DNA of 5,407 nt, from contig JASJBY010000316.1 of NCBI GenBank assembly GCA_030066245.1, positions 1-5,407 on the forward strand, read 5' to 3'. The notes beneath the pieces are model-generated. The model was given only the letters and a program-made list of their open reading frames with translations. It searched no databases and was not told where the DNA came from. The position numbers were made by a program, and so were the translations under genes. This DNA comes from Gammaproteobacteria bacterium (GTDB taxonomy: Bacteria > Pseudomonadota > Gammaproteobacteria > JAABTG01). Of this stretch, positions 1 through 5,407 are shown one piece after another (the first letter of the stretch is position 1; each line of letters starts with the position of its first letter).

Positions 1-2457
1 TATACGGCTTACCCGAGAAACGAACTCGCTTTGCCGAAACTGGCGTGGCGACAGGTTGACTGAAAACCGCGGAAGAGACAATCCGAGGGACTGCCAATGC
101 GCGAAGCGATCGCAAGCCTGGCGCAATACCCATTCCCCCAGGCGCACGATGACACCCGTGGACTCCGCGGCGGGGATAAACGTATCCGGCTGAACCGAGC
201 CCAATACCGGATTAGTCCAACGTAGCAGCACCTCCACTCCGCAAGTGAATCCAGTCGTGAGGTCGACCTGAGGTTGATACTCCAGCCCCATTTCTCCCCG
301 CCTCAAGGCGTGGTGCAACTGTGCCTCAACGAGTTGGCGTTCCTTGGCAGCCACATCCAACTGGGATAGGAAGAACTGGCAGTTGTCCCGGCCTAGGGAT
401 TTGCTGTGGTACATGGCGGTATCGGCGTTCTTAACAAGGTCCTCCACCGTATCACCGTCCTGAGGATAGTGTGCTATCCCGATACTTGCCGTCACAATGA
501 TCTCCTGTTCCTCGATAGTCACTGGCTCGGATAGCACTGCCAATACTTTCTCCGCGATACCAGTCAGCGTCCTGACGGTATCGGCCGGCGACAGGTTGTC
601 CACGATAATCGTGAACTCATCCCCGCCGACGCGAGCTACCGTATCCCACTGGCGCACGCAGGCAACGACGCGCTTGGTGACTATTTGCAGAAGGCGGTCA
701 CCGGTGCTGTGGCCCAGGCTGTCGTTGACGGCCTTGAAGTTGTCCAGATCCAAGTAAAGCAACCCCAGGCTTTGGCCGTTGCGTTCCGCATGGGTCAATG
801 CCTGCTGGAGCCGGTCGCGAAACAGGGTTCTGTTTGGAATTTTCGTCAGGGTGTCAAAGAACGCCAGCGCCTGAATGTGTTCTTCCGCCTCCTTGTGCTC
901 GGTGATGTCGCTCTGGATGCCTACGTAGTGAGTTACCGCTCCAGCAGTGTCATATACCGGCGACAGCGTAAAGTCATTCCAGAAAAGGGAGCCATCCTTG
1001 CGGAAATTACGCAGGATCGCTCTGCAGCCCCGGCCCTCTTCAAGCGCGGCTCGTATGTCCTCCAGCCCCGGTTGGTTTGTCTCCTCTCCGTGGAGGAACC
1101 GGGCGTTACGCCCCAGAAACTCAGACGCCGGATAGCCCGTGAGCCGCTCCACCGCTGGATTGACATAGACGACCGGGAAATCCGGCTGGGTTGCATCGGC
1201 AATCAAGATGCCGTTGCCAGCCGACTCCACAGCCTTGGAAAACTGACGGAGCTCGTCCTCACGGCGCTTACGGTCGGTGATATCGGTGCTGGCTTTGCCT
1301 ATGGCGTCCAAATGTCCCCTCCCGTTGAACACCGGAAAGAGGGACGTTACGAAGACACGGCGCTCGCCTGTCGAAATCAGCCTTTGTTCCTCCCACGTCA
1401 CTGGCTCGCCACTATCCATGACTTGGCGTTCCTGTTGGGCGCGGTCGGACAAACTATCGTCCAGGGCGCTACACTCAGGTTCTAAGCTTCCGAACTCGTC
1501 CGTGCCCCTCCCGCAGAACAACTGCTCAAATCTTGCGTTCTTCAGGTCGTAGCGCCCCTCGGTATCCGTCAGCCTGATGGCGATAGGCAGATTGTCGACT
1601 ACGGTGCGGAACCGCCGGTCCCGCTCGAGGACTGTGTCTAGCATCTGATTTAACATCATGCCGAATCGGCCAATCTCGTCTTCCTCCAAGGCAGGCACCC
1701 TGACGCCTGCCTTGCCTTGCTTCTGGTGTTGCATGGCCGCGCCGATGATTGCCATGGGCTTGAGCACAGTTCGGTAGAGTAGCCAGTAGGCCAGGATGCC
1801 CATCAGGGCGATGCCTGCCAGCATGATGATCACCGAACGCCAGAGAATATTGCCGGAGGCTTGTTTGACGGAATCCCAGTCAAAGCGTAGGTATATCGCT
1901 CCTCGAAAAAGAGGATCGGGTACCGTGAAGCGCGACTGCCACGGATAAGCCGGGGAATCGGCCACGTTGCTCCGGTCCGTTGCCGAGCTGCCCTCTTCGG
2001 CCCTGGAGTCTACGGCGCTGGCAAGGGCAGCAGCCCGCGGACTGAGTGGCACGAGGGTAACCAGGTCTCCATCGGGGGTGAAGTAATGGCCGAAGACGCC
2101 GTCGTTCAGCGTTTGTCGCAAGGTCAGGAGCATGCTCTGGGTCAACGCGTCCTCACCGGTGCCCGGACGAAAACTTGACGCCCAAATGACCGTCGGGTCC
2201 TGGGTCGCGACGGCAATCCCGAATACGCTGGATTCTTTGCCGACGATCTCCTCGACCGCGAAGCGTATTTCGTCATCGCTCTGGGTTGCCTTCGCTGCTT
2301 CGTTGAGGGCCGCGCCCAGCAGTTCGCCGCGTTTGACGACCTGATCACGCAATTGCCCGAGAGCGGCCTCATGAGAGGCCCAGGCACCAACGAAAGCGGT
2401 CACCGCTCCTCCCATGAGCAGCGGCATCAGGAACTTCGTGCGAAGCGAAAGTTGCAT
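1..2457 (-). CDS. Membrane-bound PAS/LOV-GGDEF-EAL cyclic-di-GMP cyclase/phosphodiesterase, 3' end outside window
   Basis: Open for 819 codons from the ATG at 2457 to the window edge; the C-terminal two thirds of the EAL domain are missing. Order seen: TM1 about residues 7-27; periplasmic sensor 30-203; TM2 208-228; HAMP 229-280 (DEIGRF near 260); PAS 282-395, ending in ITDRK; LOV-type PAS 405-520; GGDEF 535-690; EAL from about 708. The cyclase site looks intact: GGDEF at 611-615, D570, N578 and D587 at the metal and guanine positions, and an RxxD inhibitory site (R602, D605). The EAL domain has YQPQVDL at 727-733, signature E742-V-L-L-R746 (EVL instead of EAL) and the metal-binding N801 in NLSPRQF. 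By family knowledge such proteins make c-di-GMP from two GTP and/or cleave it to pGpG at the inner membrane. In the LOV domain the photoactive Cys is Ala452 (GRNARFLH), while N451, R453, N484, N494 and Q515 are kept. An AAAGGG lies 5 nt before the start. The gene is divergent from the binding-protein gene. Family assignment is firm; the signal sensed and the net activity are unknown. Confidence 0.96.
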   Translation of the reverse strand, partial: MQLSLRTKFLMPLLMGGAVTAFVGAWASHEAALGQLRDQVVKRGELLGAALNEAAKATQSDDEIRFAVEEIVGKESSVFGIAVATQDPTVIWASSFRPGTGEDALTQSMLLTLRQTLNDGVFGHYFTPDGDLVTLVPLSPRAAALASAVDSRAEEGSSATDRSNVADSPAYPWQSRFTVPDPLFRGAIYLRFDWDSVKQASGNILWRSVIIMLAGIALMGILAYWLLYRTVLKPMAIIGAAMQHQKQGKAGVRVPALEEDEIGRFGMMLNQMLDTVLERDRRFRTVVDNLPIAIRLTDTEGRYDLKNARFEQLFCGRGTDEFGSLEPECSALDDSLSDRAQQERQVMDSGEPVTWEEQRLISTGERRVFVTSLFPVFNGRGHLDAIGKASTDITDRKRREDELRQFSKAVESAGNGILIADATQPDFPVVYVNPAVERLTGYPASEFLGRNARFLHGEETNQPGLEDIRAALEEGRGCRAILRNFRKDGSLFWNDFTLSPVYDTAGAVTHYVGIQSDITEHKEAEEHIQALAFFDTLTKIPNRTLFRDRLQQALTHAERNGQSLGLLYLDLDNFKAVNDSLGHSTGDRLLQIVTKRVVACVRQWDTVARVGGDEFTIIVDNLSPADTVRTLTGIAEKVLAVLSEPVTIEEQEIIVTASIGIAHYPQDGDTVEDLVKNADTAMYHSKSLGRDNCQFFLSQLDVAAKERQLVEAQLHHALRRGEMGLEYQPQVDLTTGFTCGVEVLLRWTNPVLGSVQPDTFIPAAESTGVIVRLGEWVLRQACDRFAHWQSLGLSLPRFSVNLSPRQFRQSEFVSRVSRI

Positions 2458-2462
2458 TGTCG

Positions 2463-2468
2463 CCCTTT
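2463..2468 (-). promoter_or_regulatory. Ribosome binding site of the GGDEF/EAL gene
   Basis: AAAGGG on the minus strand, 5 nt before the ATG at 2457. It supports this start over the in-frame ATGs at codons 11 and 15, which would cut into the first membrane segment. Confidence 0.6.
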
Positions 2469-2631
2469 TGGTCCTAAGCAATACGGGGTGCCGGAGTTAA
2501 CACGGAGAGGGTTCCCCCGCCCCCCGTTCCACAAGGCCGGCCACAGAACTGACTTCGCCAGGACATGAGCATTTCGGAGAAGAAAGATCGTCCATGCCTT
2601 CAGTTTCCTGAGTCAGGGCGGGTACGGAGCA

Positions 2632-2649
2632 GAATATAAGCACATATTC
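2632..2649. promoter_or_regulatory. Candidate operator: GAATAT-N6-ATATTC inverted repeat
   Basis: GAATAT (2632-2637) and ATATTC (2644-2649) are perfect 6-bp inverted arms around the 6-bp spacer AAGCAC, inside the AT-rich island between the divergent genes. Its axis is about 143 bp from the binding-protein start and 183 bp from the cyclase start. The geometry suits a dimeric regulator, but no known consensus is matched and AT-rich DNA yields such palindromes by chance. Confidence 0.3.
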
Positions 2650-2772
2650 ACTTGCTAATTCTTTTTGATATTCCGGTTTGAATGAGAGGCCGGGCACGAG
2701 TGGGCAATCGGAAAGAACAGGGCCCTGACAGGCCGGGTCCGAAACTACTTGCGCGGCATCGCCGGACCCAGG

Positions 2773-2778
2773 AAAGGA
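2773..2778 (+). promoter_or_regulatory. Ribosome binding site that fixes the binding-protein start
   Basis: AAAGGA ends 5 nt before the ATG at 2784. The frame is also open from an ATG at 2682, but that ATG has no ribosome binding site and would put 34 Arg-rich residues before the signal peptide. The site therefore decides for 2784. Confidence 0.75.
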
Positions 2779-2783
2779 ATGAG

Positions 2784-3821
2784 ATGCACGAAAGACAACC
2801 CCGTTTGGCCAACAGCCGAGAAAGATCCATACTCTCCAGCGCGCGCAACCTTTTGCTTTTGCTGACGCTTGCAGCGTTCCCGGGGGCTTCGACTGCGACT
2901 ACATCCGTCTCCATACGAGTCGCTTTGGACGACATCCCTGGCGTAGACATGCTGAATTTCCTGACAGCGGTAGAGCACGCGAAGGCGCGTGGCCTAGCTG
3001 TTACGGTTTCCTATCTTCGCTCGGAGAACATTGCGGTGCAAGCCGTCCTGCTGGGTCAGGCGGATGTGGGCATGGGCACACCCTACGCCATCATCCAGCA
3101 GACCGACGCACCAATTCGTATGGTCTTCCAGCTCAATACGCTGTCCTTCTTTCCCGTTGTCAACACGGATTTTTACAAAACTTGGCAGGACCTGGATGGC
3201 GCAGACATGTACACCCATGGACGCGGCTCCGGTACCGAGGCTGTGATGAATCTGATGGCCAGGAAGCACGGTATCACATACAACAGCATGCAGTACCTCC
3301 CCGGTTCCGGTGTTCGTGCGCGGGCCATGCTGCAGGGCCGAATCAAAGCCAGCGCGGTGGATTCCAGGCGCCGAAAAATGTTGCTTCATCAGGGACAGGG
3401 TCGATTCGCGGTCCTGCCCACGCCTCAGTTCCATGCCAGCGATGAGACCCTGTACGTTCGTACGGCATTCCTGGAGGAGAATAGTGCCGCCATAGACATC
3501 CTGCTGGAGGAGTTGCTCAAGGTCTGGGGGCGGATCAACCGGAATCCCGAGTACATGGTGGATGCCTGGAAGAAGTACGGACTGCTGCTCCCGGGCGCGG
3601 GAAAGAATGGGGAAGACGAGGTCCGCCGCTACTACTCCGAGATGGTTGAGCTTGGAGCCTTTCCCGACGATGGCGGCGGCCGGCGAGCGGTGCTGGCGGA
3701 CTTCGACTTCTACGGCACCGCCGGGACGCTCCAGGGCGATGTCGGGAAGCTTCGGGTTGAAGATTACTGGGACCTCGAGCCACTGAAAAGGGCGCTGACA
3801 ACCGTCCAACGAACATATTAG
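2784..3821 (+). CDS. Periplasmic solute-binding protein, NMT1/SsuA-like (ABC-type substrate-binding family)
   Basis: 345 residues, TAG at 3819-3821. The first 38 residues look like a Sec signal peptide: an Arg-rich n-region (R4, R7, R12, R14, R21), hydrophobic core NLLLLLTLAAF (22-32) and likely cleavage after STA (36-38). There is no cysteine, so it is not a lipoprotein and should be soluble in the periplasm. The mature part follows the type 2 periplasmic-binding plan of the NMT1/SsuA group: strand VSIRVAL at 42-48, QAVLLGQADVGMG at 86-98 (the 'number/abundance of targets in the first lobe' segment), then GRGSGTEAVM from 146, where the family places its ligand-binding glycine-rich loop, followed by helical C-terminal segments. 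Family members bind sulfonates, thiamine precursors, nitrate or similar small molecules for import; the ligand here cannot be read. No permease or ATPase gene lies within the window on either side, so it looks like an orphan. It is divergent from a membrane c-di-GMP enzyme, which suggests a sensory role, by inference only. Confidence 0.88.
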   Translation: MHERQPRLANSRERSILSSARNLLLLLTLAAFPGASTATTSVSIRVALDDIPGVDMLNFLTAVEHAKARGLAVTVSYLRSENIAVQAVLLGQADVGMGTPYAIIQQTDAPIRMVFQLNTLSFFPVVNTDFYKTWQDLDGADMYTHGRGSGTEAVMNLMARKHGITYNSMQYLPGSGVRARAMLQGRIKASAVDSRRRKMLLHQGQGRFAVLPTPQFHASDETLYVRTAFLEENSAAIDILLEELLKVWGRINRNPEYMVDAWKKYGLLLPGAGKNGEDEVRRYYSEMVELGAFPDDGGGRRAVLADFDFYGTAGTLQGDVGKLRVEDYWDLEPLKRALTTVQRTY

Positions 3822-3838
3822 CCGGCTTCAGAAGCCGG
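3822..3838 (+). terminator. Hairpin directly after the binding-protein stop codon
   Basis: CCGGCTTC-A-GAAGCCGG is a perfect 8-bp inverted repeat around one base, starting at the base after the TAG. In RNA the inner pairs would open, leaving a stem of about 6 GC-rich pairs. No T-tract follows on either strand, so it is not a standard intrinsic terminator. It may be an mRNA-stabilising 3' hairpin or aid termination. The structure is certain; the role is not. Confidence 0.4.
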
Positions 3839-4293
3839 GATACGAGCAGACTATAAAGGCAGGGCTTTCAGGGAACGGACCCCAAAATGCAAAGCTTAAC
3901 CGGTCGGCGCCACGGTTTCTCAGGTAGATTCTTCAACGCGTTCGGAGGCTTACCGTCTGGATTCGTTCAGGGCGGACACCTTCGGACGAGGCGCGGATAA
4001 GCCAGAGGACTGCCCGGTGTCGCACCGGTTCAAGCACCTCAACAGCGTCATCTAATGTGACGGGGAGGGAAAGATCGTCGTGGCCATCTCGTTTCACTCC
4101 CTCCGAGAGCTTGCCGCCTGCTTGGCGAATTTCAACGTGACGAAACGCAGACACGGCACGCTATGCTTCAGCCCCCGGTGCTGCAATCGCCCAGCCGGCG
4201 TTGACGGGCGTCAGGCCCAGTTGTCCGCGGCTCGCGTCGCGCCTGCCTTTCCCGCGTTCAGGCCTTTGCGTGTTCCATAAACTTGACTGCCTC
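3839..4293. other. Stretch without a convincing intact gene
   Basis: Between the ends of the two converging genes I see no intact gene, RNA gene or mobile element. A minus-strand frame is open in three pieces: 4210-4097, 4093-4055 and 4051-3953, split by TGA and TAG. The middle piece includes an 11-codon ORF starting at 4087, preceded 9 nt upstream by GGAGGGAG. Another minus frame (GTG at 4154 to TGA at 3933, 73 codons) has no ribosome binding site and little third-position bias. TGACG-GG-CGTCA (4202-4213) is a short palindrome. This may be decayed coding DNA or plain intergenic sequence. Confidence 0.5.
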
Positions 4294-4914
4294 TCAATCC
4301 CATTGTGGACCGAGTGCCCCTTCTTCATAATCCGCCGCAAAACGCGAGTACTTCGGCAGCCATTCACCAATAAAGGCGTAGCTGTAGTTTCCCGAACGGG
4401 CTTGGTCTTCTTTGAGCACCGCAGCCACGCAGTCAGTGGGAACGAGAAAGGCGGCAGGCAACTCCTTCAGTCGGCGGCGGATAGTCTGCTCGTCGTAAAG
4501 CTCCCACGACGTCCATACCGTGCCGGTTTCCAATTCAAGCACGGCGTAGCGTGCATCGAACTCAACGAGCGTTCCTACAAGGGCCGCCTTGTCTTCTACG
4601 CTGTGTACGGTCAGCCGATAAAAACCCTGCTCCAGCCCAAGGTCGTCTTGTTCTGCGTAGTGTCCAAGCCAATGGCTGAGGTCGTTTCCAGTCTGTTCCT
4701 GCCCCAGTTGGTACATGTGCCCGGTGGAACGGCGTACAAAGAAGCCTTGCATACAGAAGTACCTTTCCATGGGGTCATCGGTCCTCCTGTTCGCGTAGAA
4801 ATAGACCCCATCGGGCTCGGCGTGCTCCGTGCGGGATAGAATCTCGCAGTCGGAAGGGAAATTTTTTCGCAGGTGCTTTCGGGCGATAGCTTCCAGTTCG
4901 TCGTTGCTGAGCAT
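4294..4914 (-). CDS. Hypothetical protein, weakly Imm35/YrhB-like N-terminal half
   Basis: 206 residues, ATG at 4914, TGA at 4294-4296. The frame is open upstream to 5145, but only the ATG at 4914 has a ribosome binding site (GAGGA, 8 nt away) and the upstream residues look non-coding. There is no signal peptide or membrane segment, so it should be cytosolic; it is acidic and rich in Tyr and Trp. Residues 1-90 read as a helix (NDELEAIARKHL), a strand with GVYFYANRR (36-44), then FFVRRSTGHMYQLG (58-71) and a WLGHYAE helix. This pattern recalls Imm35/YrhB-type immunity proteins (a V/W-F-F-Y strand, then a V-x-R/K-x-T-G turn), seen by eye only. Residues 95-206 (FYRLTVHS, AVLELETGTVWTSWELYDE, GEWLPKYSRF) are not recognised and may be a second alpha/beta domain. 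It could be an orphan immunity protein or an unrelated conserved hypothetical. That it is a gene is likely; the family is a weak guess. Confidence 0.75.
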   Translation of the reverse strand: MLSNDELEAIARKHLRKNFPSDCEILSRTEHAEPDGVYFYANRRTDDPMERYFCMQGFFVRRSTGHMYQLGQEQTGNDLSHWLGHYAEQDDLGLEQGFYRLTVHSVEDKAALVGTLVEFDARYAVLELETGTVWTSWELYDEQTIRRRLKELPAAFLVPTDCVAAVLKEDQARSGNYSYAFIGEWLPKYSRFAADYEEGALGPQWD

Positions 4915-4922
4915 GATCACAA

Positions 4923-4927
4923 TCCTC
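4923..4927 (-). promoter_or_regulatory. Ribosome binding site that fixes the small gene's start
   Basis: GAGGA on the minus strand, 8 nt before the ATG at 4914. It separates the real start from in-frame upstream GTG/ATG codons that lack a comparable site. Confidence 0.6.
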
Positions 4928-4951
4928 AGGCGCCAGGCGTCCGAGGCGCCG

Positions 4952-5224
4952 TTATCCGAGAGGCCGCAGATTTTCCAACGGTTTGTCCTGGCCATCAAGT
5001 GGGGGATCACACCAGATGTCACCGTTGCGCGGCGAAATACCGTCATCGCTTCTACCAGGCACCGTAAAGGCGTCAACTCGCCCACGACTCGCCCCGCCAG
5101 CTGTGCCTGTCGGATCGGCTTCGGCGCGCGGGCCAGAACAGGCACGGGGCGTGCCCCACGTGTCCGTCCTGCCTGGAAAAAGGAAGCTTGCAGTTCGGAA
5201 GCAGGCGATCGGCGCGGCGCGCCG
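4952..5224 (-). pseudogene. Possible 3' remnant of an upstream gene (tentative)
   Basis: After a TAG at 5227-5225, a minus-strand frame stays open for 90 codons and ends with TAA at 4954-4952, 37 nt before the small gene's ATG. There is no ATG and only one GTG (5062), so it would have to be the 3' part of a broken gene. Its C-terminal part reads protein-like (DDGISPRNGDIWCDPP, then DKPLENLRPLG), while the first half is Pro/Ala/Gly/Arg-rich like random GC-rich DNA. A toxin gene normally sits directly upstream of its immunity gene on the same strand, which is why the position is worth noting. I do not recognise a family, and chance is quite possible. Confidence 0.15.
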
Positions 5225-5325
5225 CTACACCAACACCCCCGACCGGGTCAGCTCGTCGCGTATTTAGCTGGATCAGCTATCCAGTCGTCATCCAGAAACA
5301 GCGTTCTTTGCGAACACCGAATCTC

Positions 5326-5356
5326 TGTTGGGCACGCTTCGCTTTGCCCAACCTAC
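5326..5356 (-). repeat. Palindromic dispersed repeat (GTAGGTTGGGC type), copy 1
   Basis: Outer arms GTTGGGC (5327-5333) and GCCCAAC (5346-5352) pair perfectly over 7 bp around a 12-nt loop, and CCTAC follows on the right. Read on the minus strand it begins GTAGGTTGGGC and ends TGCCCAACA, a REP-like element I recall as common between genes in gammaproteobacteria. No coding capacity. Confidence 0.8.
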
Positions 5357-5376
5357 TCGAGAAACAGTACCTTACC

Positions 5377-5407
5377 GTAGGTTGGGCAAAGGCGCGAAAG
5401 CGCCGTG
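5377..5407 (+). repeat. Palindromic dispersed repeat, copy 2, cut by the window edge
   Basis: Starts GTAGGTTGGGCAAAG (5377-5391), the exact reverse complement of 5342-5356 in copy 1. The two copies thus form 15-bp perfect inverted arms around a 20-bp spacer. Copy 2 also has an inner hairpin GGCGC-GAAA-GCGCC (5391-5404) with a GNRA-type loop, which copy 1 lacks. The closing arm, expected to be CCCAACA or similar, lies beyond the window. Confidence 0.8.

Larger units (their letters stand above)
2458..2783. promoter_or_regulatory. Divergent intergenic/promoter region
   Basis: This 326-bp gap separates the divergent GGDEF/EAL and binding-protein genes, so promoters for both should lie here. The stretch about 2631-2674 is roughly 70% A+T in an otherwise GC-rich window and is the likeliest promoter or operator zone. 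TTGCTA (2652-2657) and TTGATA (2665-2670) resemble -35 boxes, but neither has a good -10 at 16-18 bp, so no sigma-70 promoter is called. The half nearer the cyclase gene has a C5-G-C6 run at 2514-2525 and a GGCCGGCC palindrome at 2535-2542. No small gene with a ribosome binding site was found. Confidence 0.55.
4915..5325. other. Stretch without a convincing intact gene, upstream of the Imm35-like gene
   Basis: The promoter of the small minus-strand gene should lie at its left end, but no clear -35/-10 pair is visible. Several frames are open on both strands, as expected for GC-rich DNA, and none has both a start with a ribosome binding site and a recognisable product. One of them is listed separately as a possible remnant. 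Confidence 0.5.

Noticed and set aside
685..1485. 266-codon plus-strand ORF
   Set aside because: It is antiparallel to the GGDEF/EAL gene, which has clear conserved motifs; the ORF matches no family and is a shadow of a GC-rich gene.
2474..2490. Sigma-54-like promoter before the GGDEF/EAL gene (GGCAC...TTGC on the minus strand)
   Set aside because: The GG and GC elements are 13 bp apart rather than the required 12, and the site lies too near the start codon.
2514..2525. C5-G-C6 run (G-rich on the minus strand) as a G-quadruplex in the cyclase leader
   Set aside because: Only two long G-runs with a single interrupting base are present; the usual four spaced runs are absent.
2682..2783. Upstream start (ATG 2682) for the binding protein
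   Set aside because: No ribosome binding site, and it would put 34 Arg-rich residues ahead of the signal peptide; ATG 2784 has AAAGGA at 5 nt.
2994..3809. 271-codon minus-strand ORF
   Set aside because: Antiparallel shadow of the solute-binding-protein gene, without ribosome binding site or recognisable motifs.
2623..3861. Similar segments TACGGAGCAGAATATAAG (2623) and TACGAGCAGACTATAAAG (3841) flanking the binding-protein gene
   Set aside because: They match only with a gap and a mismatch; near-matches of this length are expected by chance in 5.4 kb, and no mobile element lies between them.
4021..4045. tRNA-like GGTTCAAGC (T-loop-like)
   Set aside because: Flanking bases do not form the 5-bp T-stem, and no acceptor or anticodon arms can be drawn.
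4201..4839. 212-codon plus-strand ORF
   Set aside because: It overlaps the minus-strand 206-residue gene, which has a better start and a more protein-like composition; no plus-strand ribosome binding site is seen.

Overview
The window has about 60% G+C. Its gene content (a multidomain GGDEF/EAL protein, an NMT1-like periplasmic binding protein, dispersed GTAGGTTGGGC...GCCCAAC hairpin repeats) fits a free-living Gram-negative proteobacterium, probably a gammaproteobacterium. No rRNA, tRNA or housekeeping marker is present, so the placement is an inference.

Layout: (1) Positions 1-2457, minus strand, hold one large reading frame that runs off the left edge. It encodes a membrane-anchored cyclic-di-GMP enzyme in the order TM, periplasmic sensor, TM, HAMP, PAS, LOV-type PAS, GGDEF, EAL. 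(2) Positions 2458-2783 are a divergent intergenic region with an AT-rich island and an 18-bp inverted repeat. (3) Positions 2784-3821, plus strand, encode a secreted NMT1/SsuA-like solute-binding protein with no permease or ATPase gene visible. A hairpin follows its stop codon directly. (4) Positions 3839-4293 hold no convincing intact gene, only a stop-interrupted minus-strand frame. (5) Positions 4294-4914, minus strand, encode a 206-residue cytosolic protein whose N-terminal half weakly recalls the Imm35/YrhB immunity-like fold. (6) Positions 4915-5325 hold no convincing intact gene, though a 90-codon open minus-strand frame ends 37 nt before the small gene. (7) Positions 5326-5407 hold two inverted copies of a palindromic dispersed repeat, the second cut by the window edge.

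Working together: the divergent binding-protein and cyclase/phosphodiesterase genes could form a ligand-sensing pair, with the periplasmic protein capturing a small molecule and the membrane enzyme adjusting c-di-GMP. This rests on gene arrangement only. The most notable molecular detail is that the LOV domain keeps the flavin-contact residues but has alanine where the adduct-forming cysteine should be. Overall the window is mostly recognisable families. I do not see a clear-cut new system, but several points merit checks.
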